5,007 nt of DNA, taken from Bacteroidia bacterium. Its GTDB lineage: Bacteria > Bacteroidota > Bacteroidia > Bacteroidales > UBA5342. Each line of letters begins with the position of its first letter. Position 1 is the first letter of the stretch. This document shows, one piece after another, positions 1 to 5,007 of this stretch. The notes under the pieces were generated by a model. That model saw only the letters and a list, made by a program, of their open reading frames with translations, had not been told where the DNA came from and made no database searches. Both the position numbers and the translations under genes were made by a program. The stretch lies in NCBI GenBank assembly GCA_030433225.1, contig JAUIMD010000198.1:1-5007 (forward strand), given 5' to 3'.

Positions 1-43
1 GAAAAAATACGAAAAGATTGCTGCCGAGATGGAGGCCTTGTAA
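1..43 (+). CDS. C-terminal end of an unidentified protein
   Basis: The frame beginning at base 2 reads KKYEKIAAEMEAL and then a TAA stop at 41-43. Only 13 codons are inside the window, so the product cannot be named. The residues are charged and amphipathic, which would suit the end of a helix or coiled coil. The main support for a real gene end is the strong plus-strand intrinsic terminator that starts about 20 nt after the stop. The gene converges on the cold-shock gene, and each has its own terminator in the shared gap. Confidence 0.6.
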   Translation, partial: KKYEKIAAEMEAL

Positions 44-64
44 GCAACTCTTATAAAACAAAAG

Positions 65-95
65 CAGGAGGTCAAAATTGGCTTCCTGTTTTTTT
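65..95 (+). terminator. Rho-independent terminator of the upstream plus-strand gene
   Basis: A 9-bp stem pairs CAGGAGGTC (65-73) with GGCTTCCTG (80-88) around the 6-nt loop AAAATT, followed by seven T residues (89-95). Two of the pairs are G-T wobbles on the plus strand. On the minus strand they would be A-C mismatches, so the hairpin is built for plus-strand transcription. It lies just after the TAA at 41-43. Confidence 0.85.
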
Positions 96-153
96 ACATA
101 TCCTATTTAACATAATATTAATTATCAGACAAACCTATATTCGTTTTCAAAAC

Positions 154-188
154 AAAAAAAGGAGAACGTATACCAATACATTCTCCTT
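154..188 (-). terminator. Rho-independent terminator of the cold-shock gene
   Basis: On the minus strand AAGGAGAA (from 188 down to 181) pairs perfectly with TTCTCCTT (166 down to 159). One mismatch (167/180) separates this from four further inner pairs (168-171 with 176-179) around a 4-nt loop at 172-175. The stem runs directly into a T tract on the minus strand (160 down to 154). It lies about 90 nt beyond the stop codon of the cold-shock gene, so the transcript keeps a short 3' UTR that holds another hairpin (206-266). Confidence 0.8.
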
Positions 189-205
189 CCGTATATATTC
201 TTTTA

Positions 206-266
206 AGCGAGCGGTGTGAGTGCTATAACCTGTGCATTCTTGCAGGCCGGTTAAGTCACGCTCACT
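206..266 (-). other. Structured 3' UTR element of the cold-shock mRNA
   Basis: On the minus strand AGTGAGCG (266 down to 259) pairs over 8 bp with CGCTCGCT (213 down to 206). The pairing includes one G-U that would be a C-A mismatch on the other strand, which supports minus-strand transcription. Inside are weaker options: GGCCTG can pair with CAGGTT, and GTGAG can pair with CTCAC as an alternative that uses the same left arm. The element lies between the stop codon and the terminator. Function is unknown: it could protect the 3' end or be a processed 3' UTR RNA. No known RNA family was recognised and it does not fold as a tRNA. Confidence 0.4.
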
Positions 267-278
267 GTGCTTTAAATA

Positions 279-725
279 CTAAATCCTTTTTACCCGTACG
301 GCATTCATGCCTTTCAGGCCTTTTTCCAGTTCAAACGCCACTTTATCACTTTCCTGAATTTCGTCCAGTAATCCGCTTACGTGCACAAAATATTTTTCCT
401 GTGTGTCAAGGTCGGTAATAAAGCCATAGCCTTTACTTGAGTCAAAAAAAGCTACACGGCCTTCAAAATGAGTTTTTACTTCTTCCTCTTCTTTTTTAGG
501 AACGCCAATTTCGATGTTTTCCGCCTTTATCTCTTTCTTTTGTGTTGGATCCGGCGGCGTATCCGTTATCATACCGTTCTCATCCACGTACGCAATCATG
601 CTTTCAAAATCGCCTCCCGATGAGTTGGCTTTACGCTGCTCTTTTTTTTGCAGTTTTTCCTGACGTTTTTTAAGTCGTTTTTTTTCTTTTTCTTTTTTTC
701 CAAATGTTTGTTGTGATCTTCCCAT
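279..725 (-). CDS. Cold-shock-domain protein with basic N-terminal tail
   Basis: This 148-residue protein ends in a cold-shock domain (about 87-148), a small beta barrel that binds single-stranded RNA or DNA. RNP1 is KGYGFI (98-103) and RNP2 is YFVHVS (112-117), both close to the CspA consensus. In front lies a strongly basic segment (about 9-32, almost all K, R, E and Q). It is followed by a linker with FESMIAYVDENGMITDTPPDP split across 40-60 and an acidic KKEEEE patch (77-82). CspA itself is about 70 residues, so the first half is an extension; similar long forms are common in Bacteroidota. The likely role is a cytoplasmic RNA chaperone acting on mRNA structure. The ATG at 723-725 is chosen because the MGRSQQTF opening resembles known family N-termini. 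No Shine-Dalgarno is visible, only an A/T-rich stretch upstream. It has its own terminator and a candidate distal promoter, so it is probably monocistronic. Whether it is cold-induced cannot be read from the sequence. Confidence 0.93.
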   Translation of the reverse strand: MGRSQQTFGKKEKEKKRLKKRQEKLQKKEQRKANSSGGDFESMIAYVDENGMITDTPPDPTQKKEIKAENIEIGVPKKEEEEVKTHFEGRVAFFDSSKGYGFITDLDTQEKYFVHVSGLLDEIQESDKVAFELEKGLKGMNAVRVKRI

Positions 726-872
726 TCGCAGTTTTTAATTAATAATAATGTGTATCCAAACAAAACCAAAATATGAAGGGTACGGGGAACGGCTTGAGGA
801 AGGATTTATGTTCCAGGGATATGCTTCGCATACCAACCGATAAGCCTTTGGACAATGGATTTGTAGTTGAAC
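726..872 (-). promoter_or_regulatory. Candidate long structured 5' leader of the cold-shock gene
   Basis: If the promoter at 878-908 is used, the mRNA starts near 872 and has a leader of about 145 nt. On the minus strand it contains a compact hairpin at 834-817: GG-TATGC, loop GAA, GCATA-T-CC with one bulged base. An outer 5-bp pairing, GGCTT (846-842) with AAGCC (795-791), can enclose it. A competing pairing joins GGTATG (834-829) to CGTACC (784-779) and would break the hairpin. E. coli cspA has a comparably long leader that refolds with temperature; by analogy this could be a thermosensitive leader, which is inference. The 3' part nearest the ATG is A/T-rich and probably unstructured. Confidence 0.4.
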
Positions 873-877
873 GTTAA

Positions 878-908
878 CAAAGGTAACAGATTGAACGGAA
901 ATTTAAAA
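878..908 (-). promoter_or_regulatory. Candidate Bacteroidota-type promoter for the cold-shock gene
   Basis: On the minus strand TACCTTTG (885 down to 878) matches the Bacteroidota -7 consensus TAnnTTTG exactly. Nineteen nucleotides upstream lies TTTT (908-905), a near match to the -33 TTTG/TTG element at the usual spacing. Transcription would start near 872. A closer TATTTTG-like string at 768-774 is one base short of the consensus and has no -33 partner, so I prefer the distal site. Confidence 0.45.
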
Positions 909-1025
909 CTTATCTCCACACCTAACTTCTTTTCTCTGTATTTTTTGCACCATTTACGCCTTAATTATGTTAAATAGAAAATCCTCTTCTGCAACCTTGC
1001 GCCATGAAGAACCAACTAAAAATAG

Positions 1026-1033
1026 TACGTTTG
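1026..1033 (+). promoter_or_regulatory. Candidate -7 element for the cvfB-like gene
   Basis: TACGTTTG is an exact match to the Bacteroidota TAnnTTTG element and ends 16 nt before the ATG at 1050, implying a very short leader. The nearest TTG upstream (997-999) is 26 nt away, longer than the usual spacing of about 19 nt, so the -33 element is missing or displaced. The call therefore rests on one 8-base match plus position. Confidence 0.35.
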
Positions 1034-1049
1034 CAAAAACAATTTAGGT

Positions 1050-1880
1050 ATGTTGGATATTGGATGTAAGAATAAATTTTGGGTGGAAAAATTTGAGCCG
1101 CATGGCGCGTATCTTACCACAGCGCTACTCGACCGTGTGTTGCTTCCACAGGCGTATGTGCCTGAAAACCTGAACGTGGGCGATTCCATCGAAGCCTTTG
1201 TGTATAAGGATTCTGAGGACAGGCCCGTGGCCGTAACCACCGAACCTTACATTGAATTAAACGATTTTGCTTTTCTGCACATAAATGCGGTGAATAGTAT
1301 TGGTGCTTTTGCGGATTGGGGATTGCCCAAAGATTTACTGATTCCGTTCAGCGAGCAAAAAAATAAACTGGAAATTAACAAATCGTATGTGGTGTACATG
1401 TACCTGGATGAAGAAACCGACCGGCTGGTTGGTTCGGTAAAACTCAACAAGTTTTTGTCCAACCAACACCTGAGCATTGAAGAAAACGAAGAAGTTGACC
1501 TGCTGGTTTGGGAGGCCACCGAATTGGGGTTCAAGGTGATTGTGAACAAAAAACATGTAGGGCTGGTGTATGCCAACGAAGTATTTCAGTCCCTGGCTCC
1601 CGGAGATGCGCTAAAAGGCTATGTAAAACTCATCCGGCCTGATAACAAAATAGATATCAGCCTGCAAAAACGTGGTATGGAAGGACTGGAAGAAAATGCT
1701 CGAAAAATTTGGGACGCCCTGGAAAATCAGGATGGCTTCCTCGCCTTAACGGATAAAAGCAATCCAGATGAAATAAAAAAAGTATTGGAAATGAGCAAAA
1801 AGGCTTTTAAAAATGCCATTGGAACTTTGTATAAAAAGCGCTTAATTTCCCTTGAATCAGACGGAATACGGCGAATCTGA
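1050..1880 (+). CDS. cvfB: CvfB-like S1-domain RNA-binding protein
   Basis: At 276 residues this is close to the size of the CvfB/YitL family (about 280-300), cytoplasmic RNA-binding proteins with three S1-type barrels and a C-terminal winged helix. Barrel one covers about 1-63 (VLLPQAYVPE, then NVGDSIEAFVY). Barrel two covers about 68-132, with a central GAFADWGLPKDLLIPFSEQ and then YVVYMYLDEETDRLVGS. Barrel three covers about 144-206, ending in VKLIRPDNKIDISLQ. The winged helix (about 211-274) has the characteristic LTDKSNPDEI, then MSKKAFKNAIGTLYKKRLI, then DGIRRI. In Staphylococcus aureus CvfB affects virulence gene expression; in this lineage the target is unknown. The start is secure: an in-frame TAG at 1023-1025 leaves no upstream ATG. 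It is divergent from the cold-shock gene, and its last 24 nt overlap the 3' end of the opposing DUF6155-type gene. Confidence 0.9.
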   Translation: MLDIGCKNKFWVEKFEPHGAYLTTALLDRVLLPQAYVPENLNVGDSIEAFVYKDSEDRPVAVTTEPYIELNDFAFLHINAVNSIGAFADWGLPKDLLIPFSEQKNKLEINKSYVVYMYLDEETDRLVGSVKLNKFLSNQHLSIEENEEVDLLVWEATELGFKVIVNKKHVGLVYANEVFQSLAPGDALKGYVKLIRPDNKIDISLQKRGMEGLEENARKIWDALENQDGFLALTDKSNPDEIKKVLEMSKKAFKNAIGTLYKKRLISLESDGIRRI

Positions 1881-2387
1881 AAAACGGGCTAAGGCCGTTT
1901 GAAATGCACTTCGATTCACCCACCGTTGCTCGGTTGCCTCGTTAGTAATAGCCTCAATACGAGCCGAAAAATGTTGCTGAAGCCCATTTGCCACGATAAA
2001 TTCCAGCGCTTGAGTATACGATGAAAGCATGCTTTTATAAAATGCCTCCTGCTTTACGTACCACTGAGCCGTATAGGTTTGGGCAATTTCCAGGTTGTAA
2101 AGCATCAAGTCGGCAATTACCGTCACCTCCACCCCCAGGGTTATAAAATGCTTGATGTACTTCTGCCCCACCGACCTTCGGGTTTTTGCTCTACGGCCAT
2201 TTACCGGAAAATATTCACGTGATATTTTAACCTTTGCTTCTTCCAACAACTTATCTTCCTGTGGATTAAAAGCAAAGTTGTAGTAGGTTTTTACTTCTTT
2301 AAACCGGGTATATAAATCCTCAATTTGTTCTTCAAGTTGCGCTTTGCTCAGGCTATGCAGGTATTTCTTCAGTTCTCGTTTACTCAT
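1857..2387 (-). CDS. DUF6155-type protein of unknown function
   Basis: This 176-residue protein opens with MSKRELKKYLHSLSKAQL and contains DLYTRFKEVKTYYNF (24-38), NPQEDKLLEEAK (41-52) and a basic RRAKTRRSVGQKYIKHF segment (65-81), followed by GVEVTVIADLMLYNLEIAQTY (85-105). I recognise this pattern as the DUF6155 family of Bacteroidota, whose function is not known to me. It looks mostly helical, with no signal peptide or membrane segment, and the arginine/lysine cluster could contact nucleic acid (inference). The ATG (2385-2387) lies 6 nt after the helicase stop, so the two genes are very likely co-transcribed and perhaps translationally coupled. The stop (1857-1859) lies inside the converging cvfB gene, and the last few residues (SDSPYSV) are encoded in that 24-nt overlap. 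The open frame is secure; the family assignment is from memory of the pattern. Confidence 0.8.
   Translation of the reverse strand: MSKRELKKYLHSLSKAQLEEQIEDLYTRFKEVKTYYNFAFNPQEDKLLEEAKVKISREYFPVNGRRAKTRRSVGQKYIKHFITLGVEVTVIADLMLYNLEIAQTYTAQWYVKQEAFYKSMLSSYTQALEFIVANGLQQHFSARIEAITNEATEQRWVNRSAFQTALARFSDSPYSV
1881..1900. terminator. Weak possible bidirectional terminator between converging genes
   Basis: AAACGG (1882-1887) pairs with CCGTTT (1895-1900) around a 7-nt loop. On the plus strand it starts just after the cvfB TGA (1878-1880), but only three T residues follow. On the minus strand it is followed by TTTTTC, yet there it lies inside the last codons of the DUF6155-type gene. No better terminator was found for either gene. 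Confidence 0.3.
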
Positions 2388-2393
2388 AGGGCG

Positions 2394-3914
2394 TTAACTG
2401 ATGAAATGTGCCACCAATACGGCGTGTAGTTTTCGCTTGTATTCGTCTTTCAGCCAGTTTAAATAGCTATCGGTGGTTTTTGAAATGCATTGCGAATATA
2501 GTTTTATGCGGTAGGCAATGTCTTCATCCAATTGGCGGGCCAACTCTTTTGCCTCACTAAAATCCGCGCTGTTTTCAATGCACATTTTGCTGTGTTGTTC
2601 AATGGACAAATCAATTACTGCTTTAGGTCGTTTTCCCATTGCCTTTAATTTGTCGTATTCTTCCTTCATATCAAAACCAACCTGCGGCGTTTTTTTAAAC
2701 TGAAATTTCAGTTCGTCCGGCATTTCGTAGGTGAAATTTTTCTCAATTTCCTGGTCATCAATAATGTTCGACAGATAAAAATCCGGGTTTCTGAATATTT
2801 CGTGCCAGTCGATGTGGTTATCCCACAAGCCAAAACGTGCGGCATTGTTTCCCAGGTCAATTACGTTAAAGGCGCTTTTGTTGCTGAGTTTACGCGATCC
2901 CCGCCCTATCATTTGGTGGTAGAGCGTAAGCGATTTGGTAGCCCGGTTGAGTATAATGGTTTCTACGGTTGGCTCATCAAAACCGGTGGTTAGTATTCCT
3001 ACCGAGGTAAGCACGGCATCCGGGGTGTGTTTGAACCATTCCAATATTTCTTTTCGTTCCTGAGGGCTGTTGGTATTGTCGAGGTGACGGATGTCGTAAT
3101 TGGCCTTTTTAAAGGCATAATACACACTTTTTGAGGTGTTTATTCCGTTGTTGAAAATCAGGGTTTTTGTGCCGGCAGCTTTTTCTTCGTAGGCCTGCAA
3201 CAAACGTTCAAGCATAGGGTACGACGAATACAATCGTTCGGATGAGCTTACCGTATAGTCGCCATTTGCACCAATTTTTAAGGACCCCAACCGCACATCA
3301 AAAGTATACGTGTAGGCTTTTGATAAAAAGCCTTTTTCCACCAACGACCCAATGGATTCGCCCACAATAAGCTCATTGTAATTGTGGTGCATGGGCAGGT
3401 TAATGTTTGAGCTTAAAGGCGTGGCCGTAACTCCCAGTATAACACAGTGTTTAAAATATTTAAAGAGTTTGCGAAACGAGTTGTAGTGGGCCTCATCCAC
3501 AATGATTAGCCCAATGTTATCCAGTGGAATTTTGTCATCCTGCAGCCGGTTATTCAGCGTTTCCACCATGGCCACAAAACAATTAAAGTCGGCCTGGTCG
3601 GGCAATTCCTTCACCTTACTGTCAATCACTTTATTCGTTACGCCCGATTCGGTTAACGTATCCGATGTTTGCCCGCAAAGCTCAATACGGTGTGTTAAAA
3701 TCATCACCTTCTTTTGGGTGGAAAGGATGTACCGTTTGGCAATTTCAGAGAAAATTACTGTTTTTCCTCCCCCCGTAGGAAGCTGATACAAAACATTGTA
3801 ATTGTTGGGATACTTGTCAATGCGTTGAAAAATTTCATCGATGGAATTGTGCTGGTAATCGTACAAATCCTTCCCTATCTTTTTTTCGTCTATATCCGGA
3901 AATTCGAGCTGCAA
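2394..3914 (-). CDS. SF2 DEAH-box helicase
   Basis: This 506-residue protein has a full superfamily 2 helicase core that couples ATP hydrolysis to movement on or remodelling of nucleic acid. Motifs in order: LYDYQ (17-21, Q-like), I LPTGGGKT (45-52), Ia LTHRIEL (73-79), II DEAH (140-143), III TAT (163-165), IV TLIFNN (251-256), V ILTTGFDEP (307-315), VI QMIGRGSR (334-341). All catalytic residues are present, so it should be active. The arrangement resembles RadD/YejH-like and ComFA-like DNA helicases more than RNA DEAD-box proteins, but I cannot place it in a named subfamily. The last 140 residues or so (about 365-506) are a helical, charged accessory region I do not recognise. The start is a TTG at 3912-3914: an in-frame TAA lies three codons upstream, and the first internal ATG is residue 71, past motif I. 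It has its own promoter candidate and is followed 6 nt later by the DUF6155-type gene. Confidence 0.9.
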   Translation of the reverse strand: MQLEFPDIDEKKIGKDLYDYQHNSIDEIFQRIDKYPNNYNVLYQLPTGGGKTVIFSEIAKRYILSTQKKVMILTHRIELCGQTSDTLTESGVTNKVIDSKVKELPDQADFNCFVAMVETLNNRLQDDKIPLDNIGLIIVDEAHYNSFRKLFKYFKHCVILGVTATPLSSNINLPMHHNYNELIVGESIGSLVEKGFLSKAYTYTFDVRLGSLKIGANGDYTVSSSERLYSSYPMLERLLQAYEEKAAGTKTLIFNNGINTSKSVYYAFKKANYDIRHLDNTNSPQERKEILEWFKHTPDAVLTSVGILTTGFDEPTVETIILNRATKSLTLYHQMIGRGSRKLSNKSAFNVIDLGNNAARFGLWDNHIDWHEIFRNPDFYLSNIIDDQEIEKNFTYEMPDELKFQFKKTPQVGFDMKEEYDKLKAMGKRPKAVIDLSIEQHSKMCIENSADFSEAKELARQLDEDIAYRIKLYSQCISKTTDSYLNWLKDEYKRKLHAVLVAHFIS

Positions 3915-3936
3915 AATATCTTAGATTTTAAGTGTG

Positions 3937-3966
3937 CAATTTTACGGACTTTCTAAGGATTGACAA
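3937..3966 (-). promoter_or_regulatory. Candidate promoter for the helicase-DUF6155 operon
   Basis: On the minus strand TTG (3966-3964), 19 nt, then TAAAATTG (3944-3937) fits the Bacteroidota TTG-N19-TAnnTTTG layout with one mismatch in the -7 element. Transcription would begin near 3931, giving a leader of about 15-20 nt before the TTG start codon. It lies in the 136-nt gap after the ABC gene, where I found no clear terminator, so read-through from the ABC gene is also possible. Confidence 0.4.
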
Positions 3967-4050
3967 GAATTAAGGCAATGATTTTAGTCAATTTTAAAGC
4001 TTAGCCATATTTTGCATCAGGCTGTAGATGCCAACTTTGCATAAAACCCA

Positions 4051-5007
4051 TCACATGTGCTTGCAATTATCAATGCCCGGAAACTCCGCGTCGTTGTGGT
4101 GGCTAATTACAATAAGCGTATCGGAGGCATGTAAATGGGTATGGATGAATTGTTTTGCCAGTGCCTTATGGTGGGCGTCCAAAAACTGGAAGGGTTCGTC
4201 CAGCAACAACAAATCGCGCTTAAAAAGCATGGTTCGTATAATGAGCAGCAGTTGCTTTTGCCCCGATGATAAATTACGGAACAAAACCCCGCTAAGGTTT
4301 TGCAATCCAAAAAAAGCAAGCATATTCAGGGCTTTCGCCTGCAATTGCTGTACATCATACTTTTCCATTTCAAAGGGACCTTGAAAATGTGTGAGCAAAA
4401 ATGGCAGTACTTTTTGGTTGTTTTTAAAGGAGTTTGATGCGTAGGTAAACATTTCGGCAGATAAAAAACTAATGTTGTTTTTAATGTCCCAAATGGATTC
4501 CCCGCTCCCCCGTTTTCTGCCCCACAAATAAATTTCGTTGCGGTATGCCTGCGGATGGTCGGCAAACAACAGGCTTAAAATGGTGGATTTTCCACTGCCG
4601 TTTTCGCCGGACAACAACCAACGCTCCCCTTTGCACACCTCCCACGAAAAATCCCTGATCACTACTTTTTCTCCGTACGTTACCCGTACCGAATGGCATT
4701 GAATAACCGGCTCACCTTGTGTTGCTGCCTTTGGGGTTTTCCAGCTTAGCGCATTTTCAAGAGGTGGGAACTGCTCCCGGGCAGGGTGAACTTTAAAATC
4801 CGCTACATACAAGGTTTCAAACGGGAGGTCAGGCAGGTGATTCAGGTTATCCACAATAATGAGGGTGCACTGCAGCGAGGCAGCAATTTCCTTTAACAAG
4901 TCGTTTAAATCCTGCCTGCTGAAAACATCCAACCCCTCGTAGAGGTAATCCATAACCAGCACTTTTGGCCTGCGTGCCAAACTTTTGAGCAAAACCAGTT
5001 TGCGCAA
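4051..5007 (-). CDS. ModF/PhrA-like tandem ABC ATPase (partial, N-terminus outside window)
   Basis: The frame is open to the right edge, so the first codon here (TTG, 5005-5007) is an internal leucine and 318 C-terminal residues are seen. Residues are numbered from the edge. Residues 1-72 are the end of a first nucleotide-binding domain, starting near its signature and running through Walker B (VLVMD, 16-20). A second complete domain follows (about 101-318): YG A-loop (111-112), Walker A GENGSGKST (134-142), RGSGESIWDIK (166-176), signature LSSGQ (246-250), Walker B LLLLDEP (266-272), D-loop FLD (275-277) and switch histidine ISHH (301-304). The RGSGESIWDIK block and the absence of a classical Q-loop glutamine fit the ModF/PhrA family, soluble twin ATPases (about 490 residues in E. 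coli) linked by annotation to molybdate transport. No membrane segment is visible and no permease lies in the window, so the substrate is unknown. The first domain lacks key catalytic residues. Confidence 0.88.
   Translation of the reverse strand: MRKLVLLKSLARRPKVLVMDYLYEGLDVFSRQDLNDLLKEIAASLQCTLIIVDNLNHLPDLPFETLYVADFKVHPAREQFPPLENALSWKTPKAATQGEPVIQCHSVRVTYGEKVVIRDFSWEVCKGERWLLSGENGSGKSTILSLLFADHPQAYRNEIYLWGRKRGSGESIWDIKNNISFLSAEMFTYASNSFKNNQKVLPFLLTHFQGPFEMEKYDVQQLQAKALNMLAFFGLQNLSGVLFRNLSSGQKQLLLIIRTMLFKRDLLLLDEPFQFLDAHHKALAKQFIHTHLHASDTLIVISHHNDAEFPGIDNCKHM

Larger units (their letters stand above)
726..1049. other. Divergent intergenic region between cold-shock and cvfB genes
   Basis: This 324-base gap separates two genes transcribed away from each other. 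From the left it holds the presumed cold-shock leader (726-872), a minus-strand promoter candidate (878-908), and a plus-strand -7 element next to cvfB (1026-1033). Bases 909-1025 are A/T-rich with pyrimidine runs; I see no gene, repeat or clear operator there. Short open frames in the gap (739-831 minus, 773-877 plus, 1004-1069 plus) have no independent support. Confidence 0.7.

Noticed and set aside
206..266. Possible tRNA or small RNA gene in the 3' region of the cold-shock gene
   Set aside because: No cloverleaf, T-loop or anticodon arm can be drawn; it is better explained as a 3' UTR hairpin.
773..877. 34-codon plus-strand ORF in the divergent intergenic region
   Set aside because: It is antisense to the proposed cold-shock leader and covers its hairpins, has no supporting signal, and its residues do not resemble any family I know.
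1004..1069. 21-codon plus-strand ORF (starts MKNQLKIV) overlapping the start of the cvfB-like gene
   Set aside because: It spans the candidate -7 element of cvfB, has no sign of its own promoter or ribosome site, and is short enough to be chance.
1016..1576. Minus-strand ORFs opposite the cvfB-like gene (1016-1240, 1247-1576, 1335-1556)
   Set aside because: They lie antisense to a well-recognised S1-domain gene, are rich in Ser, Thr and Phe as expected of antisense frames, and have no recognisable domains.
4014..4031. GCATC/GATGC inverted repeat downstream of the ABC gene, considered as its terminator
   Set aside because: The stem is only 5 bp with an 8-nt loop, and on the minus strand it is followed by A residues, not a T tract.
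2518..4384. Plus-strand ORFs opposite the helicase and ABC genes (for example 3502-3786, 3714-3956, 4028-4384)
   Set aside because: They are antisense to genes with complete catalytic motifs and show no protein family features.
4051..5007. Treating the first codon at the right edge as the true start of the ABC protein
   Set aside because: The codon is TTG inside a domain already past the signature motif; Walker A of the first domain must lie outside the window.

Overview
The window looks like chromosomal DNA from a member of the Bacteroidota, possibly Cytophagales-like. Three things suggest this. Intergenic regions carry TAnnTTTG-type -7 promoter elements. No gene has a convincing Shine-Dalgarno site. 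Several products are typical of the phylum: a cold-shock-domain protein with a lysine-rich N-terminal tail, a DUF6155-type protein, and a CvfB-type S1 protein. The lineage is an inference from these traits, not a database match.

Layout, left to right: (a) the last 13 codons of a plus-strand gene (1-43), followed by a strong intrinsic terminator (65-95); (b) a minus-strand cold-shock-domain gene (279-725), with a structured 3' UTR and its own terminator (154-188), and upstream a candidate promoter (878-908) that implies a leader of roughly 145 nt; (c) a divergently transcribed plus-strand CvfB-like gene with three S1-like domains and a winged helix (1050-1880); (d) a minus-strand pair, an SF2 DEAH helicase (2394-3914, TTG start) followed 6 nt later by a DUF6155-type gene (1857-2387), whose 3' end overlaps the CvfB gene tail-to-tail by 24 nt; (e) a minus-strand tandem ABC ATPase of the ModF/PhrA type (4051-5007), cut by the right edge of the window.

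The genes lean towards nucleic-acid biology: a cold-shock RNA chaperone, an S1 RNA-binding protein and a helicase. Only the helicase and DUF6155 genes are arranged as a likely operon. No mobile element, CRISPR array, tRNA or rRNA was seen. Most of the content is housekeeping-like, and I do not see a complete novel system. The best leads are the degenerate first nucleotide-binding domain of the ABC protein, the long structured leader of the cold-shock gene, and the helicase-DUF6155 gene pair of unknown function.
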